Of a stretch of 41,254 nt of DNA, positions 19,062-27,737 are shown piece after piece. This stretch comes from Burkholderiales bacterium (lineage in GTDB: Bacteria; Pseudomonadota; Gammaproteobacteria; Burkholderiales; Burkholderiaceae_C). The stretch lies in contig CANBTT010000025.1 of NCBI GenBank assembly GCA_947372465.1, forward strand, positions 1-41,254. Direction: 5' to 3'. Positions within the stretch are counted from its first letter, which is position 1. Every line of letters begins with the position of its first letter. The notes beneath the pieces are model-generated. The model was not told the DNA's origin. It saw nothing but the letters and a program-made list of their open reading frames with translations, and did not search any database. Position numbers and translations under genes: made by a program.

Positions 19062-20396
19062 TCATGTGCGAGGGTCTTGCGCTTTGCGCTCTGGCTTTGC
19101 TCGAACTGTTTCAATTCTCCTGCCGTCAAGGGACGCCACCTCAAAGATCCAGCCCGAGCAAACGAACTGATCCCCAACTTGAGCCAACTGCCCTTTTAGA
19201 AACAAAATCAATCCCGCCAGGGTGTTGTAGTGGCCAAGTTCCTCTTGTGGCAGTGAGGTTTGAATGTGCAGTCTGTCTTTGAGTTCATTGAGAGAAATCA
19301 AACCATCCAGTATGACAGACCCATCGGGTTGAAGCTTCACCTCCTCTTGGGACTGCTCAATCGCAATCATCCAAGCCCCGGTAATGGCTTCCAAGAGATC
19401 TCTGGGCGTCAAAAGTCCTTGGACATCGCCGTACTCATCAACAACCAACACAATTCTTGACGCTGTCGACAAGAAAGAGTGCATCAAAGAGTCCGGGCGT
19501 TTAAATTGACCCAACAAATCAAGCCCACTTAAGGTCTCTGGCACGAAGGAGGCTGGCACCATCAACTCAGACAAGTCACGTGTGACGCTTGCCGAATGGA
19601 CCACCTGCCCCAGACTCACAACGCCTGCAACTTGGTTCAAATCTCCCCTACAAACGGGATACCAAGAATGAGGTGTCAATTCTTTGAGCTTGAGCAAGGC
19701 TTCTTGCACCGTCATATCGACGTGCAGCCACACAATGTCTGATCTGGGGACCATCATCGACTTCAAGGGCCGATCATCCAAATTAAACACGTTTTTAACC
19801 ATCTCGTGCTCTTGTTGTTCGATCAACCCGGCCTTCACACCCTCGCTCAGACTGGCCGTGATCTCCTCTTGCGTGACGTTGTAGGCCTTTTGGGAGTTGA
19901 TACCGAGCAAGCGCAAAATGGCAAAAGTCGTCCATGACAGCGTCGCAACCAATGGCTTTGCAATAAAGGCGAGCCAAATCATCAAGGGTGCTGTCATCCT
20001 CGCCACAGGCTCTGGGTAAAGTTGTCCAATGCGCTTAGGAACCAACTCACCAAAAATCAAGGTCATGAAGGTGATGAGAAACACGACCAAGGCGGTCGCA
20101 ATGATCTCGGAAGTATGGCTCGACATGCCTTCAGCTTTGAGCCAATTCGACACCTCGTGGCTGTAGGCTGCATCGCCTAAAATACCATTTAGAATCCCAA
20201 TGCCTGTGATGCCAATTTGAACTGTTGACAAAAACCTCGTTGGGTTTTCCATCAACTCAAGCGCCGATTTCGCACCCCGATCCCCTGTGTCGAGCAACAC
20301 TTTTAATCGTGGCTTTCTGCTCGAAGCCAAAGCCATTTCGGACATGGCAAACAAACCATTGATAAGAGTGAGTATGATGATGACCACTAAGTTCAT
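19062..20396 (-). CDS. CorC/HlyC-family (CNNM-like) membrane protein with CBS domains
   Basis: Inner-membrane protein of the DUF21-CBS-CorC_HlyC family, related to CNNM/MpfA proteins linked to magnesium and cobalt export; the older haemolysin label is not a function. The 444-residue product has a DUF21 membrane domain (about 1-200, with three to four hydrophobic helices and NPTRFLSTVQIGITGIGILNG near 50), a CBS pair (about 215-335, beginning MVPRSDIVWL and ending VVDEYGDVQGLLTPRDLLEA) and a C-terminal CorC_HlyC domain (about 350-430). AGGG lies 7 bases before the ATG. It is divergent from apaH with a 76-base spacer. Confidence 0.9.
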   Translation of the reverse strand: MNLVVIIILTLINGLFAMSEMALASSRKPRLKVLLDTGDRGAKSALELMENPTRFLSTVQIGITGIGILNGILGDAAYSHEVSNWLKAEGMSSHTSEIIATALVVFLITFMTLIFGELVPKRIGQLYPEPVARMTAPLMIWLAFIAKPLVATLSWTTFAILRLLGINSQKAYNVTQEEITASLSEGVKAGLIEQQEHEMVKNVFNLDDRPLKSMMVPRSDIVWLHVDMTVQEALLKLKELTPHSWYPVCRGDLNQVAGVVSLGQVVHSASVTRDLSELMVPASFVPETLSGLDLLGQFKRPDSLMHSFLSTASRIVLVVDEYGDVQGLLTPRDLLEAITGAWMIAIEQSQEEVKLQPDGSVILDGLISLNELKDRLHIQTSLPQEELGHYNTLAGLILFLKGQLAQVGDQFVCSGWIFEVASLDGRRIETVRAKPERKAQDPRT

Positions 20397-20472
20397 TTAA
20401 AACCCTTTTGTCGCTGCGCACTGAGCGCAACAAAAACCAAAGTACTTAACACACACGCAAGACACTGGATCC

Positions 20473-21315
20473 ATGGCACATTATCTAATTGGCGACATCC
20501 AAGGCTGCAACAGCACCTTGGGCAAGTTGTTGGACATCATTGATTATTCACCCAGCAAAGACATCATTTACTTGTTGGGGGACTTGATCAACCGTGGGCC
20601 AGACAATGTAGGCGTCTTGAGAAGACTCATGTCCTTGGGCGCCAGTGCAAAGTCTATCTTAGGTAACCACGATCTGCACTTTTTATCTGTAGAAAAAGGA
20701 CTCAAGGCCCCAAAAAACGGCGACACCATCCAAGACATCTTGGGCGCAAAGGACCGTGAAGCATTGACCTTTTGGCTCCGATCGCAACCTTTGGCGATGA
20801 TGGCTCGCGACTACCTTGTGGTTCACGCAGGCGTGCACCCCCTTTGGAGCGCAGAACAAACCTTGAGTCTGGCAAGAGAAGTTCAATTGGCCTTGATCGA
20901 ACCTGATTATGAAGACTTTTTAAGACAAATGTATGGCAATGAGCCCGACTCTTGGAGTGATGCTTTGCGCGGGATGGAACGCCTCAGAGTCATTGTCAAT
21001 GTGCTGACTCGCATGCGCTTTTGCAGTCCGGCAGGACAACTCAACTTCAACGCCAAATCCTCTCTTACGCAAGGCCCTCCTGGCTTTTTACCATGGTTTG
21101 AAATCGAGGGAAGAAAAACTCAAAATCAACTCATCGGCTTTGGCCATTGGTCAACGGCTGGGGGAACTGAAAAAAACAAGGTGGTTTGCCTCGACACTGG
21201 ATGTGTCTGGGGCAGAGGCCTGAGTGCTTATCAACTGTCCGACACTGCAGCAAGCGCAACTGGCACTTGGTTCACAGCCGAGACGCTAGAGACACCCGCT
21301 TCTTTCAATGAATAG
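20473..21315 (+). CDS. apaH: Symmetrical bis(5'-nucleosyl)-tetraphosphatase (Ap4A hydrolase)
   Basis: Hydrolyses Ap4A to two ADP, and in enteric bacteria also removes Np4-type caps from RNA 5' ends. The 280-residue PPP-family phosphoesterase shows the metal-site motifs in order: GDIQGC (residues 7-12), GDLINRGPDN near 37 and GNHDLH near 63, with VVHAGVHPLW near 117. The first motif has Gln where E. coli ApaH has His (GDVHGC); I recall the Gln form in other proteobacterial ApaH proteins, so activity is expected. It stands alone, divergent from the membrane protein and convergent with rhlE. Confidence 0.95.
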   Translation: MAHYLIGDIQGCNSTLGKLLDIIDYSPSKDIIYLLGDLINRGPDNVGVLRRLMSLGASAKSILGNHDLHFLSVEKGLKAPKNGDTIQDILGAKDREALTFWLRSQPLAMMARDYLVVHAGVHPLWSAEQTLSLAREVQLALIEPDYEDFLRQMYGNEPDSWSDALRGMERLRVIVNVLTRMRFCSPAGQLNFNAKSSLTQGPPGFLPWFEIEGRKTQNQLIGFGHWSTAGGTEKNKVVCLDTGCVWGRGLSAYQLSDTAASATGTWFTAETLETPASFNE

Positions 21316-21371
21316 GTGAGCAAGCCTGTTGCGACATGAAGCCCAAAATGCAAAGCTCTGGTAGAGGACCC

Positions 21372-22844
21372 TTAAGTGGGCGTCTGCGTTTCGGTTTTGA
21401 ACAAAGCCGCAACTTTTCTCTTGGGCTTGATGTTGGCTGAAATAGACCTTGAGGTGGGTTTGTCCGCGGCCTCCCACGAAGGCAACTGCTCGGGTGCCGC
21501 ACTTGACTCATAGGGTTTGTCAAAAAAGGGATCTCTTGGCGCAGATTTTTTCTCATAGGAACGTTGTCCAAATGAAGACGCACCCATGCTTTTATGAGAA
21601 TGATCGAAAGCCTCTCGGGGAGCTCTTCTGTTGCGAGCATCTGAGCCCTCTCTGAAGCCACGAGATTCACCACTGGGGTCCCTGCTGTGCCTTGAAGAGA
21701 AGCCATCGTCAAACTCAAGCGCTTCGAGGTCCACTTTGGTTTTGATCAGTTTCTCAATGTCACCAATGAGCTTGGTATCTGTTGGAGAAACAAAACTGAT
21801 GGCAAGACCCGATGCACCCGCACGACCCGTGCGACCAATGCGATGCACATAATCCTCAGCGTTGTAGGGCACATCAAAGTTAAATACTGCAGGTACATCT
21901 TTGATGTCCAAGCCTCTTGCCGCAACATCGGTACAGATCAACAAATCGACCTCGCCACTCTTGAACGCGTCCAAGGCCTTCAGACGCTCGTCTTGACTTT
22001 TATCCCCGTGAAGCGCACTGGTTTTAAGACCATCGTGCTCTAGAGAACGAGCCAACCGGGCACAACCCAACTTGCTGTTGACAAAAACAAAGGCTTGGGT
22101 AATTCCATTTTTAAGAATCAAATGCTTCAAAGCTCTTCGTTTGTCATCATCGAGCACACTGTAAAAGTGCTGCTTGACAGTGGATGCGGTCTCATTGGGT
22201 CTGGCAACTTCAATGGTCACTGGGTTTTGCAAATAACTCGATGCCAACCTCTTGATCTCTGGAGAGAAGGTTGCTGAGAACAACAAAGTTGTTCTTTGCT
22301 TTGGCAAAAAGCTCAAAATTCTTTGTAAATCCGGCAAAAAACCAATGTCCAGCATGCGATCTGCTTCGTCCAGCACCACATACTCAACTTGGTTCAAGAC
22401 GACATTTTTAGCTTCTATGTGATCGAGCAGTCGTCCAGGTGTCGCAACCAAGACCTCCACCCCTTTTTTAAGTTCCAGCGTTTGAGGCTTCATGTCCATG
22501 CCGCCAAAGACGACGGCACTTCTGACTTGAGAGTACTTTGCGTAGAGTTTGACTTGCTGGGCCACTTGATCGGCCAACTCTCTCGTGGGCAAAAGGACCA
22601 AGGCTCGAACGGGATGACGTGCAGGCGAGGTCGAGGTATTCTCGTGCTTTAAGATTCGCTGAAGCAAAGGCAGTGCAAAGGCGGCGGTCTTGCCTGTACC
22701 GGTCTGGGCTGCCCCCATCACATCTTGTCCGCTCAACACCACAGGAATGGCCTGGGCTTGAATAGGGGTCATGGATTCGTAACCCATTTCGGCTACGGCG
22801 CGTGCCAGCACGGGGGCCAGCTGAATATTTGAAAATGAACTCAT
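21372..22844 (-). CDS. rhlE: DEAD-box ATP-dependent RNA helicase RhlE
   Basis: Unwinds RNA duplexes; in bacteria RhlE acts in ribosome assembly and RNA decay. The 490-residue protein carries the full motif set: Q motif with MTPIQAQAIP, Walker A AQTGTGKTAAF near residue 45, PTRELADQ, TPGRLLDH, DEAD near 165, SATFS, and HRIGRTGRAG near 345. After about residue 380 follows a Ser/Arg/Lys-rich low-complexity tail, typical of RhlE and likely RNA-binding. The 3' end is 56 bases from the convergent apaH stop; dcd lies 47 bases upstream on the same strand, possibly in one transcript. Confidence 0.93.
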   Translation of the reverse strand: MSSFSNIQLAPVLARAVAEMGYESMTPIQAQAIPVVLSGQDVMGAAQTGTGKTAAFALPLLQRILKHENTSTSPARHPVRALVLLPTRELADQVAQQVKLYAKYSQVRSAVVFGGMDMKPQTLELKKGVEVLVATPGRLLDHIEAKNVVLNQVEYVVLDEADRMLDIGFLPDLQRILSFLPKQRTTLLFSATFSPEIKRLASSYLQNPVTIEVARPNETASTVKQHFYSVLDDDKRRALKHLILKNGITQAFVFVNSKLGCARLARSLEHDGLKTSALHGDKSQDERLKALDAFKSGEVDLLICTDVAARGLDIKDVPAVFNFDVPYNAEDYVHRIGRTGRAGASGLAISFVSPTDTKLIGDIEKLIKTKVDLEALEFDDGFSSRHSRDPSGESRGFREGSDARNRRAPREAFDHSHKSMGASSFGQRSYEKKSAPRDPFFDKPYESSAAPEQLPSWEAADKPTSRSISANIKPKRKVAALFKTETQTPT

Positions 22845-22891
22845 GTAGGACTGCTATTGTCTCACCGATAGCCCTTGGAAGATAGGCGTCT

Positions 22892-23458
22892 TCACGTTTT
22901 TGGCAACGTCACGCCACTTTGACCTTGGTATTTACCGCCTCTGTCCTTGTAGCTGGTCTCGCAAACCTCATCGCTCTCAAAGAACAAAACCTGTGCACAC
23001 CCTTCACCCGCGTAAATTTTGGCGGGCAGTGGCGTAGTATTGCTGAACTCAAGGGTCACATAGCCCTCCCACTCGGGCTCAAAGGGCGTCACATTGACAA
23101 TGATGCCGCAGCGAGCATAGGTGCTTTTACCCAAACAGATGGTCAGCACGTTTCTAGGAATTCGGAAATACTCAACCGTCCTTGCAAGAGCAAAACTATT
23201 GGGAGGAATGATGCATACATCGGACTCGATGTCCACAAAGCTGCGCTCATCAAAGTTTTTCGGATCAACGACCGTGCTGTAGATATTGGTGAACACCTTG
23301 AATTCAGGCGCACACCGAATGTCATAGCCATAACTGCTGGTGCCATAACTCACAATCTTTTGCCCATCGTGCATGCGAACCTGACCGGGCTCAAACGGCT
23401 CAATCATGCCGTGATCCTTGGCCATTTGGCGAATCCATTTGTCTGATTTGATACTCAT
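22892..23458 (-). CDS. dcd: dCTP deaminase
   Basis: Deaminates dCTP to dUTP, feeding thymidylate synthesis. The 188-residue protein (E. coli 193) has the family landmarks [13 protein letters not shown] near residue 38, [14 protein letters not shown] near 88, [10 protein letters not shown] near 110 and the region [18 protein letters not shown] carrying the catalytic Glu near 137. It ends in a flexible [11 protein letters not shown] tail that closes over the nucleotide. It precedes rhlE and follows the BMP-type gene's strand neighbour; transcription direction is the same for all three. Confidence 0.97.
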   Translation of the reverse strand: MSIKSDKWIRQMAKDHGMIEPFEPGQVRMHDGQKIVSYGTSSYGYDIRCAPEFKVFTNIYSTVVDPKNFDERSFVDIESDVCIIPPNSFALARTVEYFRIPRNVLTICLGKSTYARCGIIVNVTPFEPEWEGYVTLEFSNTTPLPAKIYAGEGCAQVLFFESDEVCETSYKDRGGKYQGQSGVTLPKT

Positions 23459-23510
23459 GGCTTTATTTTAACAGCATGCGCGCGGCTCGCAGGCCTTTCA
23501 AGGCCAGGGA

Positions 23511-24608
23511 TCAATTGGATTTGGGCAGCGCAGACACCACCCCCTCAAGCAAATAATTCATTTGTTGGACCTGCTCGTCCGTGAGCACAACCCCCTGTTT
23601 GGCCACAAGTTTTGCATCTTGGGTCAGCAATGGGCCTTTAAAAACAGTCGTTTTGCCTTGAATCATTTGTTTTTTGACCGCTTCAACCTCTCTTTTGACC
23701 GAACCAGGCACCTTCTCACTCCAGCCTTGGATGTCCACCATGCCTTCGCGCAAACCACCCCAAGTGTCCTTGCTTTTCCAAGAGCCCTCAAGCATGGATC
23801 TCACACGAGAGACGTCATATTTCTCCCAATGATGCGTCACCGCCAACAATTGAGAACCAAAGCCCATGGCGCTTAAATCTGAATGGTAGGCGATGGCCCA
23901 TACATTTTTCTCTTGCGCGACTTGCATCACAGCGTTCGTGCCGGTGTGATAGGCCAACACATCGGCCCCTTGATTGACCAAGGTCTCAGCCGCGTCTCTC
24001 TCCAAAGCAGGACTGAACCATGAATTGACCCAAACCACCTTTACCTTCGCTTGTGGATCTACACTTCGCATGCCCAAAGTGAAGGCATTGATGCCTTGCA
24101 AGACCTCGGGAATTGGGAAAGCAGCCACATAACCCGCAAGATGTGTTTTCGACATTTTGGCAGCAGCAACGCCCGCCAAATACCGCCCCTCGTAATAACG
24201 AGCGTTAGAGGTAGAAACATTGAGCGCTCGCTTGTATCCCGTGACCGACTCAAAACGCACCTGAGAAAACTCCCTGGCCACTTGCATGGTTGGCTCCATG
24301 TAGCCAAAACTGGGCGTAAAAATCAGCTGATGGCCAGAATTTGCCAAATCACGAATCACACGCTCAGCATCAGGCCCCTCTGACACATTCTCAACAAAGG
24401 TGGTTTTGACCAAAGGGGCTTTATTGGGTTGATTGAACGCCGCTTCAATGGCTCGCCGCCCCAAATCATGCTGAAAGACCCAGCCCGCATTGGCAACTGG
24501 GCTGATGTAGACAAAGGCTACTTTTAAAGGCTCTTGGGCCCTGGCAAAAAGGGTCAAAAGCAGCAAACTCAATACAGCAACGCACTTAGCGCTGAGGTTT
24601 TTATACAT
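23511..24608 (-). CDS. BMP-family ABC transporter substrate-binding protein
   Basis: Periplasmic binding protein of the basic-membrane-protein/PnrA class, which binds nucleosides or related purines for an ABC importer. The 365-residue product has a signal peptide (MYKNLSAKC then VLSLLLLTLFARAQ), followed by VAFVYISPVANAGW, the typical first strand and loop of this family, and ANSGHQLIFTPSFGYM. I chose the ATG at 24608 because GAGGAA lies 6 bases upstream and the signal peptide begins there; the frame stays open to 24734. No ABC permease or ATPase is next to it, so the partner genes are elsewhere or the protein is an orphan. Confidence 0.88.
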   Translation of the reverse strand: MYKNLSAKCVAVLSLLLLTLFARAQEPLKVAFVYISPVANAGWVFQHDLGRRAIEAAFNQPNKAPLVKTTFVENVSEGPDAERVIRDLANSGHQLIFTPSFGYMEPTMQVAREFSQVRFESVTGYKRALNVSTSNARYYEGRYLAGVAAAKMSKTHLAGYVAAFPIPEVLQGINAFTLGMRSVDPQAKVKVVWVNSWFSPALERDAAETLVNQGADVLAYHTGTNAVMQVAQEKNVWAIAYHSDLSAMGFGSQLLAVTHHWEKYDVSRVRSMLEGSWKSKDTWGGLREGMVDIQGWSEKVPGSVKREVEAVKKQMIQGKTTVFKGPLLTQDAKLVAKQGVVLTDEQVQQMNYLLEGVVSALPKSN

Positions 24609-24958
24609 GGTGTTCCTCGACATGACCAAAAATGGTGTTAAAAAATAATAAACGCTTGTTTTGTTGTGCACAAAACACCGAAAAAAACAAATCCCAATAT
24701 TCCTTTCATAAGAAATTGCACCAAAATGGCGCAAAGAAGAATTATATCTATAGTTTTAATTTTTACATCAGCCCCAAATTCCTGACGAAAGACACGGTTT
24801 CAAAACTAAGCCACAATACAATATGCGTTAACCCTAATGCTTGCCTTTTATGGATTGGCCTGAGCCCTCTAGGGCTCACTGCACATTGGCCATTCAACCA
24901 CACCTCCAACCTTTGACTTCTAATCAAGGCTTGGGCACATTGCCAACAAACCAAAAAA
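24609..24958. other. Divergent promoter region, BMP gene and RND operon
   Basis: A 350-base AT-rich gap between two divergently transcribed starts, so it must hold both promoters. I see no convincing pair of sigma-70 hexamers, no operator repeat and no nearby regulator gene. Confidence 0.4.
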
Positions 24959-26521
24959 ATGAACACACGTTTCAATTTGAATCAAAAAGTTGCCTTATTG
25001 GGTTGGACTAGCGCGATCTGTATGCTCAGTTCATGCGCTACACCTGTCGACCTGGGACAAGAGGGCTTACAAGAAAGTGCAAATCCAAAAGCATGGGTTC
25101 AAAACACCTCCCTTGTCCAAAACAACAATGTCTATGCATTCAAGGCAACCAGCGCCTTGATGCCCACGGACACCAGCTCTGATCGAGACCAACAACTGGC
25201 TTGGAACGCCTCCCCACAAAAAGAATGGTGGCGGGCCTTTGACTCTGCATCTCTTGATCAATTGGTCAAGCAAGCGCTCACGCACAATCCCAATCTAACG
25301 GCGGCCAGATCAACACTTGCCCAAGCACAGGCAAATGCACTCGCAACCTATGGCTCCTTGGCTTTTCCAAACGTCAATGGGCAAGTGGGTGTAACCAGAG
25401 AGCGAGCCTCACAAGCGACAACGAATGTGCCCGGCGGATCGATTTTCAACCTCTACAACACCTCGGTCAATGTGTCCTACACATTGGATTTATTTGGTGC
25501 CAATCAATTCACCATCGCCTCTGCGCAAGCACAAGCCCAATTTCAAACCTATCAATGGCGTGCGGCAGAGTTGAGTTTGACGGGCAATGTGATCACGGCA
25601 GCAATCCGTGAAGCTCAGCTCAGCCAACAAATCCAACAAACCCGTGAAATTTTGAAGGCACAAGAAAAACAACTCCAAATCATGGAGAACCAACTCAAAT
25701 TGGGCGCCATCAATTCCACCGCAGTCCTCGCTCAAGCCAGCTTGGTCTCACAAACAAAATCAGGATTGCCCACGCTGCAAAAGTCACTGGAACAAGCGCA
25801 CCATCAAATTGCAATTCTTTGCGGAGATTTTCCTGCGCAATCTCAGTGGACAGGGCTTTCCCTCAATGAGTTACGCATTCCTAAAGTGCTGCCCGTGAGC
25901 CTACCGTCTGAGCTGCTTCGTCAACGACCCGATATTTTGGCCAGTGAAGCACTGATGAATCAATCCATCGCTGCTTTGGGCGTCGCAAAGGCCAATCTAT
26001 ATCCTCAGGTCAATCTCTCCGCCAATGCAGGCTCCTTGGCGACACTCAGCAGCAACCTCTTCAGCACGCCTTGGAGCTTTTGGACTTTGAGCACGGGGCT
26101 CACGGCACCCATTTTCAATGCTGGCGCTTTAAAAGCAAAAGTACAAGCAGCAAAAGCGGGCTATGAAACCTCCTTTTACGGCTACAAAGGCACGGTCTTG
26201 GGGGCCTTTCAAAACGTTGCAGACTCCCTCGCCGCGATTGAATTTGATACGCAAAGTTACCAACAACAAAGCGCCAACGAACAGCTGGCAAAAGACAGTT
26301 TGGCGATTGCCCAAAAACAATATGAGTTGGGCGCCATCAATTTCATGGTGCTGTTGGATGCACAGCGCAACCACGCTCAAGCAAAGATTGGACTGATCAA
26401 CGCTCAAGCCAATCGATTGGCCAATACAGTGGCACTTTACCAGTCCATGGGCGGGTCAAACTGGATGACACCGATAGCCTCTGAATCCAAGGCGCCCGGA
26501 AAGCTCGCTCAGCTTCAATAA
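24959..26521 (+). CDS. RND efflux outer-membrane lipoprotein (NodT/OprM family)
   Basis: Trimeric outer-membrane channel for a tripartite efflux pump. The 520-residue precursor has a lipoprotein signal ending LSSC, giving lipidated Cys near residue 26. The two internally repeated outer-membrane-factor domains follow, with WWRAFDSASLDQLVKQAL near 88, NPNLTAARSTLAQAQA, the PSELLRQRPDILASEALM junction near 317 and the second repeat LSTGLTAPIFNAGALKAKV. It is the first gene of the operon; the order channel-adaptor-pump is less usual than adaptor-pump-channel. The adaptor follows after 69 bases. Confidence 0.92.
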   Translation: MNTRFNLNQKVALLGWTSAICMLSSCATPVDLGQEGLQESANPKAWVQNTSLVQNNNVYAFKATSALMPTDTSSDRDQQLAWNASPQKEWWRAFDSASLDQLVKQALTHNPNLTAARSTLAQAQANALATYGSLAFPNVNGQVGVTRERASQATTNVPGGSIFNLYNTSVNVSYTLDLFGANQFTIASAQAQAQFQTYQWRAAELSLTGNVITAAIREAQLSQQIQQTREILKAQEKQLQIMENQLKLGAINSTAVLAQASLVSQTKSGLPTLQKSLEQAHHQIAILCGDFPAQSQWTGLSLNELRIPKVLPVSLPSELLRQRPDILASEALMNQSIAALGVAKANLYPQVNLSANAGSLATLSSNLFSTPWSFWTLSTGLTAPIFNAGALKAKVQAAKAGYETSFYGYKGTVLGAFQNVADSLAAIEFDTQSYQQQSANEQLAKDSLAIAQKQYELGAINFMVLLDAQRNHAQAKIGLINAQANRLANTVALYQSMGGSNWMTPIASESKAPGKLAQLQ

Positions 26522-26590
26522 GCCTGGCGCCTGCAAGCTTCATCGAGCCCATTAATTTTTTAATCTATCCTTATAAAGCGAGAACTGAAA

Positions 26591-27730
26591 ATGACCAAAC
26601 GCATGCTCATCATGCTCGGATGTATTTTGGTGCTGATTGCCGGTTTGGCATTTGGCTTTTATCTGCACATTCAAAAACTCATCGCAAGCGCTCCAAAGCC
26701 TGGCGCTCAAACCGTGACCTCGCTGAGCGTCACCTCGGTCGAGTGGAAGCCCCAAACCACCTCCATTGCCAATCTAGCACCCGTTAAAGGCGTTGAGCTG
26801 AGCAGTGAAGTCGCTGGACTGGTCAAAGAGGTGTTGTTTAAGTCTGGACAAGTTGTCAAAACTGGGGATCCATTGATTCAACTCAATGCAGAGTCAGAGC
26901 TTGCTCAATTCAATGCAGCGCAGGCCAGTGCGGACTTGGCCGATGTGGTGTACCAAAGGGACAAGGCTCAACTGGCTGCTCAAGCCATCAGCCAAGCACA
27001 AGTCGATGTTGATTTGGCTGACCTCAAGGTCAAGCGAGCACAAGCCGCGCTTCAAAAGGCCAATTTGGATAAAAAAACCATCAAAGCCCCCTTCAGTGGA
27101 AAGCTTGGAATCACAGCCATTGTGGCTGGCCAGTATTTGAATCCTGGTGACAAGGTCGTGACACTTCAAACCCTGAACCCCATTTATGCCGACTTCTTTC
27201 AACCCCAACAAAAAATCTCCCAGCTCAAGGTTGGGCAAACAGTTGAGTTGAGCGTGGATGCTTTTCCTGACCAAAAAATCTTGGGCAAGCTCACAACCCT
27301 CAACCCAAAGGTTGACACCAGTTCAAGAAACATTCAAATACAAGCCACCTTTAACAATCCAAATGATCAACTCTTGCCAGGCATGTTCGGCAAAGTCAAC
27401 GTGTACTTGGGTGAGGCACAAAAATTCCTCACCCTGCCCCAAACTGCGATCACCTTCAACCCCTACGGTTCAACTGTATTCGTGATCGAAGAGGAAGAAG
27501 GTAAAACACCTGATGGCAAACCTGATGGTAAAAAGTACAAAGTCGCAAAACAAGTTTTTGTCACTACTGGAGACACCAGGGGTGACCAAGTCGCAATTAT
27601 CAAAGGTTTAAAAGCGGGTCAAGAGGTGATCACATCAGGCCAGTTGAAATTAAAGAATGGCACGCCAGTTGTAATCGACAACTCGGTCATACCCGACAAC
27701 AACCCCAACCCTAAGCCACAAGAGCATTGA
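26591..27730 (+). CDS. RND efflux periplasmic adaptor subunit (membrane fusion protein)
   Basis: Links the inner-membrane pump to the outer-membrane channel. The 379-residue protein has one N-terminal membrane helix (about 4-25, MLIMLGCILVLIAGLAFGFY), not a lipoprotein signal, then the beta-barrel and lipoyl halves (GVELSSEVAGLVKEVLFKSGQVV near 63; TIKAPFSGKLGI near 160), a short coiled-coil hairpin between them (about 98-155, Ala/Gln/Asp-rich) and the TLNPKVDTSSRNIQIQA barrel segment. A charged loop (EEEEGKTPDGKPDGKK) near residue 298 is an unusual insertion. The pump gene begins 7 bases after the stop. Confidence 0.94.
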   Translation: MTKRMLIMLGCILVLIAGLAFGFYLHIQKLIASAPKPGAQTVTSLSVTSVEWKPQTTSIANLAPVKGVELSSEVAGLVKEVLFKSGQVVKTGDPLIQLNAESELAQFNAAQASADLADVVYQRDKAQLAAQAISQAQVDVDLADLKVKRAQAALQKANLDKKTIKAPFSGKLGITAIVAGQYLNPGDKVVTLQTLNPIYADFFQPQQKISQLKVGQTVELSVDAFPDQKILGKLTTLNPKVDTSSRNIQIQATFNNPNDQLLPGMFGKVNVYLGEAQKFLTLPQTAITFNPYGSTVFVIEEEEGKTPDGKPDGKKYKVAKQVFVTTGDTRGDQVAIIKGLKAGQEVITSGQLKLKNGTPVVIDNSVIPDNNPNPKPQEH

Positions 27731-27737
27731 GAACTTC

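Noticed and set aside
22919..23446. 175-codon plus-strand frame opposite dcd
   Set aside because: Its composition simply mirrors the dcd codons; dcd has full motif support.
24632..24916. Plus-strand frame upstream of the RND operon
   Set aside because: Low-complexity Lys/Asn/His-rich translation in an AT-rich spacer, with no ribosome-binding site.
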